36,435 bases of DNA from Gammaproteobacteria bacterium (GCA_021324335.1 JAJPJH010000104.1:1-36435); one strand, 5' to 3'. Positions 9,283 to 18,127 are shown, counted from the stretch's first letter. The notes: a model not told the origin generated them from the letters alone. A program made the numbers and translations.

Positions 9283-9648
9283 ATGGATAAGCTAACGACA
9301 TCTGCTAGGGAGTTTCTGCCGGCCGATCAGACAATCCCTTCATTGCGAAAGACTGCTAAAAATTGTCAAGGCTGTCATCTTTATAAACATGCCAGTGGAA
9401 CCGTATTTGGCTTAGGGAATGAGCGAGCTAAATTAATGTTGGTAGGTGAGATGCCGGGAGATAAGGAAGATAAAGCAGGCGAACCCTTTGTTGGTCCAGC
9501 AGGTATTTTACTGCATAAAATCATTGAGGAAGCAGGTGTTAAGTGGGAAGATGTTTATCGGACGAATGTGGTTAAGCATTTTAAATTTGATTTAATTAAG
9601 AATCGTAGAGTGCATCACTCCCCTGTAGCGTCAGAGATCAAATGTTGA
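9283..9648 (+). pseudogene. UdgX-like uracil-DNA glycosylase, 3'-truncated remnant
   Basis: The 121 residues match the N-terminal part of family 4/UdgX uracil-DNA glycosylases. Four Fe-S region elements are visible: CQGCHLYKHASGTVFG (residues 27-42 contain the first Cys pair), the catalytic loop GEMPGDKED, PFVGPAGILL, and NVVKHFKF with RRVHHSP. The RRxH loop with its histidine is the UdgX hallmark that cross-links to the abasic site. The frame then stops right after EIKC, where relatives continue with C-R-P-W-L and another 80 or more residues including the second catalytic motif and the remaining cluster cysteines. Translating past the stop in all frames gives nothing similar, so the 3' part was deleted rather than simply stopped. 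Confidence 0.8.
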
Positions 9649-9713
9649 ATATTTTTATCAACGATATCCAAACTGTTGTTTCCTATTTATCATTCATCTA
9701 AGAGGAGAAATAT

Positions 9714-10568
9714 ATGGAAAAAACAACTATGCCACCACAACATCAAGAACAACAACCTGGACTCGAATCTGAAATGTATCCATTGCCGGAATCACTCGGT
9801 GGAAAGTATAGGGCGAGTAATAGATTGCTTAATAAAGTAGCTATTATCACCGGTGGCGATAGTGGTATCGGTCGTGCGGTCGCATTTTGTTATGCTTTGG
9901 AAGGAGCAGATGTTGTTATTACTTATTTAAATGAGACTGAGGATGCAGCTTTTACTAAAAAAATAGTTAACCAAATAGGCAAGCAATGTTTATGTTTGGC
10001 AGGTGATTTAGGGGAGGTTAGTTTTTGTGAAAAAGTGGTTGATGAAACAATAAAACAGTTTGGACGTCTGGATATTCTCGTGAATAATGCAGCGGAACAA
10101 CACGTGCAGACCGATTTTGAAAATATTACGCCAGAACAATTAGAGCGTACTTTCAAAACTAATATATTTGCTTATTTTTATATGGCGCAATTTGCATTAC
10201 CTCATTTAAAAGAGGGTAGTAGTATTATCAATACGACATCCGTTGTAGCTTATCAAGGAAGTGCAAAATTGATTGACTATTCATCAACAAAAGGTGCAAT
10301 TGTTAGTTTCACTCGTTCTTTATCACAGAATTTAGTATCAAAGAAAATCCGTGTGAATGGGGTGGCTCCAGGTCCTATATGGACGCCGTTGATTCCTGCT
10401 ACTTTTTCTGCTGAAGAAGTTCAACAGTTTGGTCAACAAGTCCCCATGAAAAGGCCCGGTCAACCCAAAGAAGTAGCACCTTGTTATGTTTTTCTTGCTT
10501 CGGAAGATGCTTCCTATATAACAGGACAAGTGTTGCACCCAAATGGCGGAGTTATTGTTAATGGTTAG
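9714..10568 (+). CDS. SDR family NAD(P)-dependent oxidoreductase (YghA-like)
   Basis: A short-chain dehydrogenase with a Rossmann fold and 284 residues. The family's N-terminal extension (about 40 residues, with PGLESEMYPLP) identifies the YghA / general stress protein 39 subgroup. The cofactor loop is TGGDSGIG at 46-53 and the NNAA motif is at 124-127. The catalytic Ser is Ser176, with Tyr189 and Lys193 in DYSSTKGA. PMKRPGQPKEVAP and the SYITGQVLHPNGG end are classical. The ribosome site AGGAGA precedes the ATG. The physiological substrate is unknown; aldehydes or small carbonyls are typical of the subgroup (family knowledge). It stands alone between the truncated glycosylase and the ankyrin-like gene. 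Confidence 0.9.
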   Translation: MEKTTMPPQHQEQQPGLESEMYPLPESLGGKYRASNRLLNKVAIITGGDSGIGRAVAFCYALEGADVVITYLNETEDAAFTKKIVNQIGKQCLCLAGDLGEVSFCEKVVDETIKQFGRLDILVNNAAEQHVQTDFENITPEQLERTFKTNIFAYFYMAQFALPHLKEGSSIINTTSVVAYQGSAKLIDYSSTKGAIVSFTRSLSQNLVSKKIRVNGVAPGPIWTPLIPATFSAEEVQQFGQQVPMKRPGQPKEVAPCYVFLASEDASYITGQVLHPNGGVIVNG

Positions 10569-10671
10569 TTTTAATCTGTTGGCACCACGTTTAAATACAT
10601 AGTAGACTAAGTTGCCTATTGCTTTTGGCTTAGGCAGGACGAATTTTAAACGTGAGAAAAGGGATTTTATT

Positions 10672-11907
10672 ATGTTTAGTAATAGACAGTTTAATAAATT
10701 TAAAAACGTTAATCTTGATGAAAAAAGTTCTGATAGTCATTGGGAGCATGGAAGAGAAGTAAGAGAATTAATCGATGTAATCAAGAGTATTGATGCCTCT
10801 AAATTTCAGGATGCTCTTCAGGTAGCGAAAAAAAAACGGGTGAGAGGTAAGGAAATCATCCCAGAAAATATTAGAAATGATAATGTGTTATGTAAGTTAG
10901 CTCAATTTTTTAGTGGCGATGGTGAGTATAAGCCAGGGAGTTTTAAATTTTTGGTCGCTGAGGAATTGGGCTTAGCTTATCACGGGCTTGATGAGATCTT
11001 AAATACGTTGCCTAATAATCAAAAGCAATTTGAGTTATTGTTAAATAACAATAAGCTTAATATATATGACGTTTTTGATATATTGGAAAAAGGTGCAAAT
11101 GTGAATATCCTTCGTGAGGATGGTACCGGACTACTCCATCACCTTATTTCCCAGGTAAGCCATAATCCCGATAAAACCCAAGAAGTATGTTCTTGGATTG
11201 AAAAGCTTGTAGAAAAATACCATGCAGACATTCATATCAGAATGAAAGCTCAATGGAATCGAGGAAACCTTACACCATTAGAGCAGGTAATAGATATTAA
11301 TAATAAAAATACCTTAATCACTTGCTTAATATGTTTAATAAAATTAGGAGCAGGCATAGATGCGCAGGGTAATTCTGTTATGAAACAATTGAAAAACAAA
11401 GAAGGTCATTCTTTTATACATATCATTATTGATTGCATCAAGCATACAAAAGATGAAAATGAGCGAAATGAATTAATTAAAATGATGGTGATGGTAATAG
11501 AAAAAAATCCAGAGATGTTACAAATGAAAGATGAAAAAAATAGAACGCCATTTGAACGTATTATTACTGGGAAGATATATCTCCAAGCTGCTTGGGAGTT
11601 ATTAAGATTAGGTGCCAATATAAATACAAAAAATAAATATGGAAGAACATTTCTGGATATTTTAGAAAGAGATGTTTTAAAAAAGAAGTCAAGATACAAA
11701 GATAATGATAAATTAATTGTTGAATTAAAAGAAAAGTATCACCCAATTGTTACTTTAGAAGATTTTTCTGACAGTGAAAATAAAGTTTATACGGGTGAGT
11801 ACTCATATCATAAAATTAGTACACTCAGTAATTTAATGCGGCAAAGTTTAGGAGAAATCTCACCAACAGCTGAATTTAAACCTTCTAAGAGGCCAAACAG
11901 TATCTAG
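10672..11907 (+). CDS. Ankyrin-like repeat protein, possible secreted effector
   Basis: A 411-residue, lysine- and asparagine-rich soluble protein with no signal peptide. The frame is open from a TTG 60 bases upstream, but the ATG used here has the better ribosome site (GAGAAAAGGGA). Degenerate ankyrin units are visible: DILEKGANVNILREDGTGL near 136-154, IKLGAGIDAQGNS near 224-236, QMKDEKNRTPFERII near 284-298 and LLRLGANINTKNKYGRTFL near 310-328. Residues 1-120 resemble nothing I recognise. Ankyrin proteins of this type are frequent Dot/Icm effectors in Legionella and Coxiella (known), but no secretion gene is in this window and the C-terminus has no strong signal. Effector status is only a suggestion. 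Confidence 0.7.
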   Translation: MFSNRQFNKFKNVNLDEKSSDSHWEHGREVRELIDVIKSIDASKFQDALQVAKKKRVRGKEIIPENIRNDNVLCKLAQFFSGDGEYKPGSFKFLVAEELGLAYHGLDEILNTLPNNQKQFELLLNNNKLNIYDVFDILEKGANVNILREDGTGLLHHLISQVSHNPDKTQEVCSWIEKLVEKYHADIHIRMKAQWNRGNLTPLEQVIDINNKNTLITCLICLIKLGAGIDAQGNSVMKQLKNKEGHSFIHIIIDCIKHTKDENERNELIKMMVMVIEKNPEMLQMKDEKNRTPFERIITGKIYLQAAWELLRLGANINTKNKYGRTFLDILERDVLKKKSRYKDNDKLIVELKEKYHPIVTLEDFSDSENKVYTGEYSYHKISTLSNLMRQSLGEISPTAEFKPSKRPNSI

Positions 11908-11975
11908 GGAATATCTTATTTTTAATTAACTTATTGTTTCCTAAGACTATTTTTCTGTTTTACTTACGACGAGAC

Positions 11976-12024
11976 GACCACCAACGCCTTTTTGAACAAA
12001 ATTGGCGGAAGTGGTCTTTATTTT
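11976..12024 (+). terminator. Intrinsic terminator after the ankyrin-like gene
   Basis: The stem pairs GACCAC (11976-11981) with GTGGTC (12011-12016), then a 3x3 internal loop, then CGCC with GGCG, and a few more A-T pairs inside. TTTATTTT follows directly (12017-12024). It lies about 70 bases past the stop and is the most convincing rho-independent terminator in the window. Confidence 0.65.
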
Positions 12025-12046
12025 GTGGATATAGGAAGGCTATAAT
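12018..12046 (+). promoter_or_regulatory. Putative promoter before the frameshifted membrane gene
   Basis: A perfect TATAAT lies at 12041-12046. The -35 position, 17 bases upstream, is TTATTT, a weak match. A leader of about 110 bases would precede the ATG at 12165. No structured riboswitch-like element is recognised in the leader. Confidence 0.35.
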
Positions 12047-12164
12047 TAATCGGATGCTACTTAATTGATTATTTTTTATTCAATCTAATAATAGTAAGAA
12101 AAAGCATCGAGGACGATGGGAGCAAGGCGAAGTAAATACAAAAGTGGAGAAAGGGATTTATTAT

Positions 12165-12516
12165 ATGCAATATATTGTCGAGATTTTAAGAATTATTACT
12201 TGGCCGTTATTGGTATTTTGGGTAATTTTCTATTTTAGAGGGAGAATTGCGGGTTTTATTGATAGGGTATACCAACTGAAGTTTCCGGGCGGTGAATTAA
12301 ATGCTGAGCAAAGAGATGATCGGAGACCGCAGAGTTCCATATCAATTAGAAAATTAGCAAGTGGTCGGTTTTCTCTTAGCGGGTTTAATAGAAAATTATA
12401 AAACAGCTTTTAGTAATATACCAAATGTTCCTTTATTGGAAAAATGGATTGATCTAGGACAACTCCGACATATTTGTGATAACTTACCAGCAAAACTCAA
12501 GCGGCTATTTTCCTAA
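12165..12516 (+). pseudogene. Frameshifted small membrane protein gene
   Basis: The first frame gives 78 residues from an ATG preceded by GGAGAAAGGG. One transmembrane helix (about residues 6-24, with TWPLLVFWVIFYF) is followed by a basic stretch and FPGGELNAEQ. It ends at 12401. A second frame, one base over, is open from about 12358 to a stop at 12514-12516. It reads VVGFLLAGLIENYK, then NVPLLEKWIDLGQLRHICDNLPAKLKRL, a convincing amphipathic protein end with no start or ribosome site of its own. The simplest reading is one roughly 115-residue gene split by an indel near 12355-12362. The family resembles short membrane-anchored proteins with a single N-terminal helix; function unknown. Confidence 0.5.
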
Positions 12517-12530
12517 ACAGTGACTGTTTA
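12514..12530. terminator. Short hairpin between convergent genes
   Basis: TAAACAG-TGA-CTGTTTA is a 7-bp stem with a 3-base loop. It includes the stop codon of the second frame of the broken gene and lies 20 bases beyond the pilZ stop. An outer TCCTAAA / TTTAGGA pairing (from 12511 and to about 12542) could extend it. It may end transcription from both sides; no long T-run is present. Confidence 0.4.
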
Positions 12531-12550
12531 ATTGCTTTAGGAAATCGAAA

Positions 12551-12904
12551 TTATTTATTAGGCGTACCCATTATTCCATAGGTATATCCTCCTACTTCAG
12601 TCGAAGAATCTAATAAAATTTCGATTTGATGTCGGATATTACTTGCATCATTCGCTGTAAATTGAATTCCTATACCAGGTAAAACATGATGAAGTGCATT
12701 GCGTGGCGTGATCCAAATTACTTTTCCTTCAATGCGCAAATTATCTTTTTTACCTGGTAATTGTAAATCCACTAATACTCTATCATCTAAGCGAAAACTA
12801 TCCTGCGTTGGTATAAACAATCCACCTTCTTTAATAAACGGCATATAGGATAAGTTAAGTTCTAATGGATCTTTAATAATGTAAGTCAGAATTTTATCGG
12901 TCAT
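12551..12904 (-). CDS. pilZ: PilZ, type IV pilus assembly protein
   Basis: PilZ is a small cytoplasmic protein needed for type IVa pilus assembly; in Xanthomonas it binds the PilB motor and an EAL-type regulator. The 117 residues match the family (118 in Pseudomonas). YMPFIKEGGLFIPT, DDRVLVDLQLPG, GKVIWITP and PGIGIQF are the conserved blocks in order. The RxxxR and D/NxSxxG c-di-GMP motifs of other PilZ domains are absent, as usual for true PilZ. The start is the ATG at 12904, with GGGAGA 6 bases upstream. A longer frame starting 36 bases earlier has no such site. It overlaps the end of the sensor kinase by 11 bases, suggesting translational coupling. Confidence 0.9.
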   Translation of the reverse strand: MTDKILTYIIKDPLELNLSYMPFIKEGGLFIPTQDSFRLDDRVLVDLQLPGKKDNLRIEGKVIWITPRNALHHVLPGIGIQFTANDASNIRHQIEILLDSSTEVGGYTYGIMGTPNK

Positions 12905-14648
12905 AATGGTCTCCCATGGCCATGAGCTCGTTAATTGCATCTAAGAGAGCTTGTTTTTTGAACGGTTTTTCTAAATAAGGTTGATGGGTTTCTTTAATAA
13001 ATTCTTGACAGCTATGATCATAATTACCAGACATTAAAATCATACGATGTGCTAATTCTCTATTTTTTTCAAGCAAGAAATGATAAATATCCCGTCCATT
13101 GACTTCCGGCATATTCAAATCACTAATAATCACATCAAATTTTTTAGCATTTAGTTCTAATACTTCTAAAGCTTTTTTTCCATCCAAAAGTGCAGTAACG
13201 GTATAATAAGGCTCAAGCATATATTTTAGTGAATGTAATAGAGAAGGTTCATCATCAATAATCAAAATATTTAATTTAGTGCCTATATATATTTTTTCTT
13301 TTTCTCCTAATTCTAAAGGTAACTGTATACTGAAAGTGGTTTTACCAGGCTTACTTTTAACCTGTATTTTTCCTCTTAAGCTTGTGATGATTTCCTGGCA
13401 AATAGATAATCCTAACCCTGTTCCAACTCCATGCGGTTTACTTGTAAAAAATGGATCAAATATTTTCGATAAAATTTCAGATGGAATGCCGGTGCCTGTA
13501 TCTGTAATATCAATACAAATCTTATCTGCTTCTAAATGAGTCTTAAGGATAATTTGATTAGATGTCGGATTACCTTCTGGAATAGCTTGAGCTGCGTTAA
13601 TGATTAAATTAAGGAAAACTTGTTGTAATTTTCCCTGATTAACCAGCAACCGTGGAATTTGGTTATCAAAATTTTTATTAATTGTAGCTCGATTCTTAAA
13701 GATGCTATGCGCTATTTTAATGCTTGCTTCCATCGTTTCATGAATATCAGTCGGTACTTTATCAGATTCATCAACACGCGCAAAGCCTCTTAAATTTTTT
13801 ACAATTTCAGCAATTTGATTGGCGCCATTAATGGATTCATTAATAATAGTCTCCATTTTGACTAATTGTTCATGTAGAGATTTTCTATCTTTAGTGTTAA
13901 GTGATTGTACATATTCTTTTAATAAATATAGATTAGAAGAAACCCATGTCAATGGATTATTAATTTCATGAACAATTCCGGCGGAAATCGTACCCAAGGT
14001 GGCTAATTTATCACTTAATAAAGTTTTTTTGCGTAAAGTATTTCGTTCTGTCACATCATTTATAATTTCTAAAAATAAATTCTGATTATTTATTTCTACT
14101 ACCTTTAATGTAACTTCGATATCACGAATATTATTATTGTTGTTTATGTGAAATTCTCCATAAAATGAATTTCTTTCTTGCATGATTTTCTTTAATTGAT
14201 TCTCAAAATTTTGTCGCTCGATAGGTAGGATAAAGTCAAGAAAATTTCTGCCGATTAATTCTTCTTTGCTTATATTAAATAAAATTTCGCTTTGTTTATT
14301 AGCATCTAAAATAAATCCTTGTTCATCATGTAATAAAATAGAGTAGCTAGAGCTATTCATAAAGGTACGATAGCGATATTCAGATTTTAAAACAGCATTC
14401 ACATCCTGTTGTTTAATAATGGCTTCTGAGGCTTTTTCTGTCAAAAGAAGTTCAGCAGCGTGTAAGGTATATTGTTGAATTAATTGAGTTAATTGGTTTA
14501 GTAATTTTTCTTGTAAAAAGTTATGAGATTTTACCTCAAGCTTATCGCCTATTTCCGTAACAGTGCAGCCCACGTTTTCTAGCGTTTCTTTGAGTAGTTT
14601 GCGGGTATTAAAATTCTTTTCAATAATAAAAGCATGAGGCTTAACCAT
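12894..14648 (-). CDS. Hybrid sensor histidine kinase with PAS and C-terminal receiver
   Basis: 584 residues with no transmembrane helix, so a cytoplasmic sensor. The order is: residues 4-40, a fragment resembling the start of a receiver domain (HAFIIEKNFNTRKLLKETL) without a phosphoacceptor; a PAS domain at about 90-200; a HisKA domain with His227 in GIVHEINNPL; a HATPase domain with Asn351, DTGTGIP (383-389) and GVGTGLGLS; and a C-terminal receiver with IIDDE, Asp510 in IISDLNMPE and Lys561. The gene follows pilE and overlaps pilZ, so it probably regulates or is coexpressed with the pilus. The signal and downstream partner are unknown. The VHEINNPL H-box is of the NtrB-like HPK4 type. Confidence 0.9.
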   Translation of the reverse strand: MVKPHAFIIEKNFNTRKLLKETLENVGCTVTEIGDKLEVKSHNFLQEKLLNQLTQLIQQYTLHAAELLLTEKASEAIIKQQDVNAVLKSEYRYRTFMNSSSYSILLHDEQGFILDANKQSEILFNISKEELIGRNFLDFILPIERQNFENQLKKIMQERNSFYGEFHINNNNNIRDIEVTLKVVEINNQNLFLEIINDVTERNTLRKKTLLSDKLATLGTISAGIVHEINNPLTWVSSNLYLLKEYVQSLNTKDRKSLHEQLVKMETIINESINGANQIAEIVKNLRGFARVDESDKVPTDIHETMEASIKIAHSIFKNRATINKNFDNQIPRLLVNQGKLQQVFLNLIINAAQAIPEGNPTSNQIILKTHLEADKICIDITDTGTGIPSEILSKIFDPFFTSKPHGVGTGLGLSICQEIITSLRGKIQVKSKPGKTTFSIQLPLELGEKEKIYIGTKLNILIIDDEPSLLHSLKYMLEPYYTVTALLDGKKALEVLELNAKKFDVIISDLNMPEVNGRDIYHFLLEKNRELAHRMILMSGNYDHSCQEFIKETHQPYLEKPFKKQALLDAINELMAMGDHYDR

Positions 14649-14680
14649 TTTAATCCGCCTTTAGCTACTTCTCTCTTTCC

Positions 14681-14709
14681 ATTATACAATGAACTGGCCG
14701 CAGTTAGAT
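14681..14709 (-). promoter_or_regulatory. Putative promoter of the pilus-linked sensor kinase
   Basis: On the minus strand TATAAT (14681-14686) lies 33 bases before the kinase ATG. The -35 position 17 bases upstream is ATCTAA, a poor match, so the promoter may depend on an activator. It sits in the 87-base gap after pilE, the largest gap downstream of pilB. Confidence 0.3.
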
Positions 14710-14735
14710 TTTGTATTAAAATTGACCATAATATT

Positions 14736-15146
14736 TTATGTTGGCCAACAAACAGAAGGTGTTTTGGTAATAGTCCCGTTACTAACCGCTAAGGTTAAGG
14801 TGGCACAGGAAGTGCCATTCTCTGAGTCATTGGCTTGACTGCCTTGAGCAGTTGCTGTGATGGTATAGCTGGTGGCTGAGACGTTGGAAACGCTTAAGGT
14901 ATAATAGCCTTCTGCTGAAGTAGTGGTACTGCCCCAAACTTGTGTAAGAGTACCATACTGCGTATTAGTCGAGCGATATCGTTCTTCTGCGAGGGAAATA
15001 GATAGCAGAGAATTGATACCATCACTTCTTCGGCTTTTGCTGACCTGGCTCGAAAATACATAAATAGCGATCAAAGCGAGGATAGCGACAATTGCTATCG
15101 TGACTAACAATTCAATTAAGGTAAAACCGCGTTGTTTAGTGCGCAT
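14736..15146 (-). CDS. pilE: PilE-type minor pilin
   Basis: A type IVa pilin-like subunit of 136 residues. The leader MRTKQRG is followed by FTLIELLVTIAIVAILALIA, with cleavage and N-methylation expected after Gly7 and the conserved Glu at mature position 5. The C-terminal Cys114 and Cys133 would form the usual D-loop disulfide, ending SVCWPT. This architecture matches PilE minor pilins of Pseudomonas and Legionella, which link priming minor pilins to the major pilin. In Pseudomonas pilE lies in the fimU-pilVWX-Y1-E operon; here it is detached and follows pilC, 8 bases away. No prepilin peptidase gene (pilD) is in the window. Confidence 0.85.
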   Translation of the reverse strand: MRTKQRGFTLIELLVTIAIVAILALIAIYVFSSQVSKSRRSDGINSLLSISLAEERYRSTNTQYGTLTQVWGSTTTSAEGYYTLSVSNVSATSYTITATAQGSQANDSENGTSCATLTLAVSNGTITKTPSVCWPT

Positions 15147-15154
15147 AATACTCC

Positions 15155-16378
15155 TTAAAAAAGTGAACCCATTCTAAAGATGGGTAAGTACATTGCTACA
15201 ATAAATCCACCCACCACTACCCCTAAAATCACCATGATAATAGGTTCTAATAAACTACTTAAATTATCTACGATACTATTAACTTCTTCTTCATAATAAT
15301 CAGCTACTTTGTGTAACATGTCTGATAAAGATCCAGAGGCTTCGCCTACGGAAATCATTTGCAAGGCCATGTTAGGAAAAAGATTAGTGTCGCGCATCGC
15401 AACCGATAATTGGTGGCCGTTTACCACATCATTGCAAATATCCAGCACCGCTTTGGTGTAAATACGATTACCCATCACCGGTGCCATACTTTTCATGGAT
15501 TCTACAATCGGCATACCCGATGCAAGCGTGGTGGCTAAAGTACGGGTGAAACGAGCAATAATACCTTTACGTAATACAGGCCCAATGATGTAAACTTTCA
15601 ATATCCATTTATCAATAAATAACTGAGCACTTTCTGAGTGTTTAATGTGATAACGCAATCCCCAAATTCCCCCTACCACAATGATAAGAAGTAACCACCA
15701 ATAAGATTGCAAGAAATTAGAAAAATCAACTACCCAGCGTGTAAACATCGGCAATTGAGCACCGAAAGAAGCAAACATTTGTTGAAATTGGGGAACGACG
15801 AATAATAGCAAAATGAGGCTGACGCCCAATGCGACGCATAAAATAGCAATTGGATAAATCAATGCTTTTTTAATTTTACGTTTTAATGTTTCTGATCGCT
15901 CCAAATAAAGTGCTAATCGACTTAATATTTTGTCCAATGTACCTGATTTTTCACCCGCTTTAACTAAACTTGTATACAGATTACTAAAATGCATGGGGTG
16001 CTGGCTAAAGGAATCAGCTATGGTATTACCACCTGAAATACTCTCGCGAATATTAATAATGAGCGCTTTCATTGCTGCATTTTCTTGGTCATGGCTGATC
16101 AGGTCTAAGGCTTGCAGGATGGGCAATCCTGCTGCAATCATCGTCGATAAATAGCGTGTAAAAAGCAAAATATCTTTTTGCTTAATTTTTTTATGTGACG
16201 AACCCGACAAAAAAGGAATATTTAATTCTTTTCTGGCTTCCAAGCTAATAACTTCAATACCGCTTTTTTTTAATTCGGATTGTGCTTCATTAGGGCTTGC
16301 TGCTTTGATAGAACCTGTCGTGCGCTTACCCTGGTTATTGATGCCTGTATATCGATATGAGAGCAGATTATCAGCCAT
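15155..16378 (-). CDS. pilC: PilC, type IV pilus inner-membrane platform protein
   Basis: PilC is the polytopic platform on which PilB and PilT act to insert or withdraw pilins. The 407 residues equal the family length. There are two T2SSF repeats at about 70-195 and 275-395. Recognisable pieces are YRYTGINNQGKRTTGSI at the start, FTRYLSTMIAAGLPILQAL, FSNLYTSLVKAGEKSGTLD, RFTRTLATTLASGMPIVESM and ISVGEASGSLSDML. Hydrophobic segments lie near 172-192, 220-240 and 373-395. It follows pilB by 9 bases on the same strand, the usual pilBC pairing, which suggests translational linkage. Confidence 0.95.
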   Translation of the reverse strand: MADNLLSYRYTGINNQGKRTTGSIKAASPNEAQSELKKSGIEVISLEARKELNIPFLSGSSHKKIKQKDILLFTRYLSTMIAAGLPILQALDLISHDQENAAMKALIINIRESISGGNTIADSFSQHPMHFSNLYTSLVKAGEKSGTLDKILSRLALYLERSETLKRKIKKALIYPIAILCVALGVSLILLLFVVPQFQQMFASFGAQLPMFTRWVVDFSNFLQSYWWLLLIIVVGGIWGLRYHIKHSESAQLFIDKWILKVYIIGPVLRKGIIARFTRTLATTLASGMPIVESMKSMAPVMGNRIYTKAVLDICNDVVNGHQLSVAMRDTNLFPNMALQMISVGEASGSLSDMLHKVADYYEEEVNSIVDNLSSLLEPIIMVILGVVVGGFIVAMYLPIFRMGSLF

Positions 16379-16387
16379 ATTTTCTAC

Positions 16388-18094
16388 CTATTTAAATATA
16401 CGGTTTAATTCAGTTAGACTAGTAATACCCTCTTTCACTTTTTTTAGTCCTGATTCACGTAAACTATCAACACCTTCTTTTCTTGCTTGTGCTGTAATTG
16501 CAATTGCATTACCACCTTTCATAATGAGCTCTCCCATTTCTTCGGTAATCGGCAATACCTCAAAAATACCAACACGCCCTTTAAAGCCGTGAATGCAATG
16601 ATCACATCCAACAGACTCATATAAAGTAAATTTGCCAAGATCTTCTTCTTTAAATCCTTCTTTTAATAAAATATCATTTGGCATGGCGACTGCTTTTTTA
16701 CAGGATTCGCATAACACACGCACCAAGCGTTGCGCAATCACAATCGTTAGCGAACTCGCGAGATTGTAAGGTTCTATTCCCATATTCATCAAACGTGTGA
16801 CTGTTTCGGGGGCGCTGTTAGTATGCAAAGTCGATAATACTAAGTGACCTGTTTGAGAAGCTTTAATAGCAATTTCAGCTGTTTCAAGGTCTCGGATTTC
16901 ACCTACCATGATAACGTCAGGGTCTTGGCGTAAAAATGAACGTAATGCTGCAGAGAAAGTGAGGCCTGTTTTAATATTAACGTGAACTTGATTTATCCCG
17001 TGAATGGGAATTTCAACTGGATCTTCTACCGTCGAAATATTAATATCCGGCGAATTTAAATAGTGTAAAGCGGAATAAAGACTAACTGTTTTACCACTAC
17101 CTGTTGGTCCGGTAACTAATATTAATCCTTGAGAACGCTGCAAAGAATTTTCAAAATGTTCTTTTTGAATAGGGTCCATTCCTAGCTTATTAAGTTCTTG
17201 TAACGTTTGCCCTGTATCTAAAATTCGCAATACAATTTTTTCACCAAACAAAGTAGGGCAAATACTGACACGAAAATCGACCGATCGCTTTCGAGAAATA
17301 ATTAATTTAAAGCGACCATCTTGTGGTACACGATGTTCAGTGATATCGAGATCTGACATGACTTTGATTCGAGCAATGATATAATTAGCTAATTTAAGCG
17401 GTGGTGAAGTAATCGGATAAAGTACCCCGTGCTGTCTAAAGCGGATACGGTAATTATCTTCATAACGTTCAAAGTGAATATCTGATGCGCTTTTATCGAT
17501 TGCGTCTAATAATACTCGGTTTACGTAATTCACTACAGGTGCACTTTCTACATCATAAGAGGCAATATCAGTGATTTCTTCTTTGTAAGCATTAACGGTA
17601 ATATTAGTTAAGTTGCTTTCCTCTCCGCCACTGATTTCCGATAAAATTAAGGTATTTAATAATTCATCAATAACTTGTTCTAATTTACTAGCTTCCACAA
17701 TTAATAATCGAGTATCGAATCCGGTTAAAAATTTAATTTCATATAAACTTTCCACCGTTGGATCTGTAATAGCGAGATAGAGTAAATTATTTTTTTGAAA
17801 CAGAGGTAACCCCAAACGTCTTCGTACTAATTGTATATTAAGATATTCAGATGGTACTAAATCCATGTTAAAAGCATTAATATCACATAACGGTAAACCA
17901 AAATATTCAGAAGTGGATCTTGCCACGGAAGCTTCATCTAATAATCTTTTTTTAACGAGATGCTCAATATAAGAAGTTTTTTCTTGATGGGCTTGTTCTA
18001 ATGCGCTCAAAGCAAGTTGTTTATCTAGTAGATTATGCTCTGCTAAATAAGAGGCGAAACCACTTAATATTTTTGTTGAAGCAGTATCTTCCAT
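16388..18094 (-). CDS. pilB: PilB, pilus extension ATPase
   Basis: PilB is the hexameric GspE-family motor that drives pilus polymerisation from the cytoplasmic face of PilC. The 568 residues match the family. An N-terminal T2SSE_N/MshEN-like domain covers about 35-150. The ATPase domain has Walker A GPTGSGKT at 329-336, the Asp box near 355-360 (STVEDPVE), Walker B DPDVIMVGEIRD at 391-402 and the His box GHLVLSTLHTN. Four cysteines, Cys462, Cys465, Cys497 and Cys500, form the Zn site typical of PilB/GspE and absent from PilT. It follows pilA after a hairpin, so it may be expressed by read-through from the pilA promoter or from its own. Confidence 0.95.
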   Translation of the reverse strand: MEDTASTKILSGFASYLAEHNLLDKQLALSALEQAHQEKTSYIEHLVKKRLLDEASVARSTSEYFGLPLCDINAFNMDLVPSEYLNIQLVRRRLGLPLFQKNNLLYLAITDPTVESLYEIKFLTGFDTRLLIVEASKLEQVIDELLNTLILSEISGGEESNLTNITVNAYKEEITDIASYDVESAPVVNYVNRVLLDAIDKSASDIHFERYEDNYRIRFRQHGVLYPITSPPLKLANYIIARIKVMSDLDITEHRVPQDGRFKLIISRKRSVDFRVSICPTLFGEKIVLRILDTGQTLQELNKLGMDPIQKEHFENSLQRSQGLILVTGPTGSGKTVSLYSALHYLNSPDINISTVEDPVEIPIHGINQVHVNIKTGLTFSAALRSFLRQDPDVIMVGEIRDLETAEIAIKASQTGHLVLSTLHTNSAPETVTRLMNMGIEPYNLASSLTIVIAQRLVRVLCESCKKAVAMPNDILLKEGFKEEDLGKFTLYESVGCDHCIHGFKGRVGIFEVLPITEEMGELIMKGGNAIAITAQARKEGVDSLRESGLKKVKEGITSLTELNRIFK

Positions 18095-18127
18095 GGGACG
18101 ACCTACCTCAATTTAACAACAAGCGAA

